A DNA stretch of 64,000 nt from Halorientalis regularis (GTDB lineage Archaea; Halobacteriota; Halobacteria; Halobacteriales; Haloarculaceae): contig NZ_JALJCL010000003.1 in assembly GCF_023698535.1 (NCBI RefSeq), positions 124,001 through 188,000 of the forward strand, given 5' to 3'. Shown one piece after another: positions 62,635 to 64,000 of the stretch (within the stretch, counting starts at the first letter, position 1; each line of letters opens with the position of its first letter). Made by a program: the position numbers and the translations under genes. The notes below the pieces were generated by a model. That model did not search any database, was not told the DNA's origin, and worked only from the letters and a program-made list of their open reading frames with translations.

Positions 62635-62737
62635 GTCAGTGGACGCCAGACGAGGGCGGTACTCTGGTCCACCTACCGGGCCGATCCACGACTATTCGCC
62701 CAAAAGCAGATAAGCGACAGCGGCGAAGTGGTGAGTG

Positions 62738-63820
62738 ATGCTGCTGGTCCTGTGTGTGGACCTCGACGACGACCTCGGACGCAAGACCGGGATGGACACC
62801 CCGGTAATCGGCCGCGACGCCGTCGAAGAGGCTGCCGTGGCGCTCGCGACCGCGGACCCCGAGGACTCCGACGTGAACGTCCTCTTCGAGGGACTCCACA
62901 TCCAGAAGTCGATCGAGGACGAGGCGGTTGAGGTCGCCGCAGTGACCGGCGTCGACGGCAAGGACGTGGCCGCGAATCGCGAGGTCGGCGAGGAAGTCGA
63001 CACGGTGCTGGCGAGCATCTCCGCCAGCGACGACGTGCGCGCCATCGTCGTCACCGACGGCGCACAGGACGAGAGCGTCGTCCCCGTCATCCGCTCGCGG
63101 GTCTACGTCGACGGCGTCCAGCGCGTCGTCGTCCGCCAGGCACAGGACCTCGAATCGATGTACTACACCATCAAGCAGGTGCTGGACGACCCGGAGACCC
63201 GCGGGACCATCCTCGTCCCCCTCGGAATCCTGCTGTTGATCTATCCGCTGGCGATCGTCGCCGACTACTTCGGGATGCCCGGCGCGGTCTTCGGGATGAC
63301 CTCCGGCCTGCTCGGCCTCTACATCCTGGGCCGCGGCCTCGGCGTCGAACGGGCGCTGGACTCGGCCATCGACCGCCTCCGGTCGGTGTTCTACGCCGGT
63401 CGCGTGACGCTGATCACCTCCGTCGTGGCCGCCGCCCTCCTGCTGATCGGCGGCGTCGAGGGCGTCCAGTCCCTGGAAACCGCACAGACCAGTCGCGGGG
63501 CGCTGGGCGCACTCGAAGTGCTGGCGGCGCTCGTGATCGGGGCCGTCCGCTGGTTCGCCGCCGCCGGTATCACCTCCAGCCTCGGCCGCGTCACCGACGA
63601 GTACCTTGCTGGCGAGTTCGAGTGGCACTATCTCAACGCCCCCTTCTACGTCGTCGCCATCTCCGCGGTCCTCTACGGGATGAGCGCGTACTTCCTCGAC
63701 CTCGTGACCCTCTCGTTCCTCGCGGCGACGCTCACCGGCGGCACCATCCTCGGGCTCGTCAGCACGCTCGCCTTCGCCGTCGTCGAATCCCGCGTCCGGA
63801 GGGACCGACCCCCTGCCTGA
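62738..63820 (+). CDS. DUF373-family membrane protein
   Basis: A 360-residue archaeal protein: N-terminal nucleotide-binding-like alpha/beta half (LVLCVDLDDDLGRKTGMDTP; IVVTDGAQDESVVPVIRSRV) and a C-terminal half with six to seven membrane helices. This is DUF373, conserved in archaea, of unknown function, suspected of Rossmann-type binding. ATG 62738. The ATAAGC box lies about 27-30 nt upstream. Confidence 0.88.
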   Translation: MLLVLCVDLDDDLGRKTGMDTPVIGRDAVEEAAVALATADPEDSDVNVLFEGLHIQKSIEDEAVEVAAVTGVDGKDVAANREVGEEVDTVLASISASDDVRAIVVTDGAQDESVVPVIRSRVYVDGVQRVVVRQAQDLESMYYTIKQVLDDPETRGTILVPLGILLLIYPLAIVADYFGMPGAVFGMTSGLLGLYILGRGLGVERALDSAIDRLRSVFYAGRVTLITSVVAAALLLIGGVEGVQSLETAQTSRGALGALEVLAALVIGAVRWFAAAGITSSLGRVTDEYLAGEFEWHYLNAPFYVVAISAVLYGMSAYFLDLVTLSFLAATLTGGTILGLVSTLAFAVVESRVRRDRPPA

Positions 63821-63903
63821 GCCCGCGCCCGAAACCGCCCGGCGGCGTGACCACAGTCGAGTTCGACAGAACGCTTATTCCACCCACGGTCGTAGGCTGT
63901 GGT

Positions 63904-64000
63904 ATGTCTAGCCGGGAGATTCGTCTCATCGAAGAAGCCGACGACCAGTGGTCCGCGGTCGACGTCGAAACCAGCGTCGTCACGCAGGGCGAAACCCGCC
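63904..64000 (+). CDS. HicB-like protein, 3' end outside the window
   Basis: The first 32 residues MSSREIRLIEEADDQWSAVD...VVTQGETR are similar to the HicB at 42042 (IRLWREDDGWIAKDVETGVT-TQGPSR). Same UPF0150 N-terminal strand-turn. A hicA may follow beyond the window end. TATA-like GCTTATTCC lies about 27 nt upstream of the ATG. Confidence 0.7.
   Translation, partial: MSSREIRLIEEADDQWSAVDVETSVVTQGETR

Overview
The window is chromosomal DNA from a halophilic archaeon (class Halobacteria). The evidence is high GC content, strongly acidic proteins, and many genes whose start codon lies about 25-30 nt downstream of an AT-rich TATA-like box with no Shine-Dalgarno sequence (leaderless transcripts). 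The gene set also fits: TFB, an archaeal MCM with inteins, an RPA operon, Tfx, a Bat-type regulator, HalOD1 and RecA-like sensor proteins, GTP cyclohydrolase III and ACR3. I cannot name the species. No functional insertion sequence, CRISPR array or rRNA was seen.

Layout. 0-4.7 kb: 3' end of a beta-propeller protein, a small acidic protein, an SDR/membrane-protein pair, a small regulator-like gene and a divergent tfb. 4.7-14.2 kb: a replication-linked minus-strand block with mcm (interrupted by two inteins) and a tight operon containing a MinD/ParA-type ATPase and a PD-(D/E)XK-like protein. 14.4-20 kb: a Tat lipoprotein, a thioredoxin-like protein, a small gene broken by two one-base deletions, tRNA-Pro, a decayed SLC13-type transporter and a large three-repeat acidic protein. 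20-26 kb: a Ski2-type helicase, a cupin, and a three-gene membrane/redox set that includes a Gfo/Idh/MocA-aldo/keto reductase fusion. 26-32 kb: a sulfatase-fold protein and then dehydrogenase, PTPS-III-type pterin synthase, glycosyltransferase, methyltransferase and GTP cyclohydrolase III, a possible modified-pterin cluster. 32-38 kb: CinA-like protein, RecA-like sensor, LolA-like lipoprotein / SppA / DUF4350-type operon, HNH endonuclease and tRNA-His. 38-42 kb: ComB family, then APH-type kinase diverging from acyl-CoA dehydrogenase and SDR, resembling the lva / ACAD10-11 logic for 4-hydroxyacyl-CoA. 42-49 kb: HicBA, small zinc proteins and a signal-transduction island (pseudo-receiver/PAS, small acidic protein, HalOD1, 1321-residue Bat-like regulator). 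49-51 kb: ribbon-helix-helix protein and the RPA operon. 51-54 kb: arsR-arsC-acr3 and a CPBP protease. 54-64 kb: a sugar nucleotidyltransferase carrying a repeat-encoded insertion, SDR, tfx, TRAM protein, hydrolase, chemotaxis transducer, radical SAM protein, PsiE, DUF373 protein and the start of a second hicB-like gene.

The most interesting non-coding signals are: (i) a two-hairpin intergenic element with conserved T5/A5 anchors and unrelated but base-paired stems, two full copies and one partial; (ii) hairpins sharing an 11-nt GAGYGNNGCGA loop on unrelated stems; (iii) a palindromic repeat found both between genes and in frame inside the nucleotidyltransferase gene. Family names and DUF numbers come from memory of homologues, with no database search.
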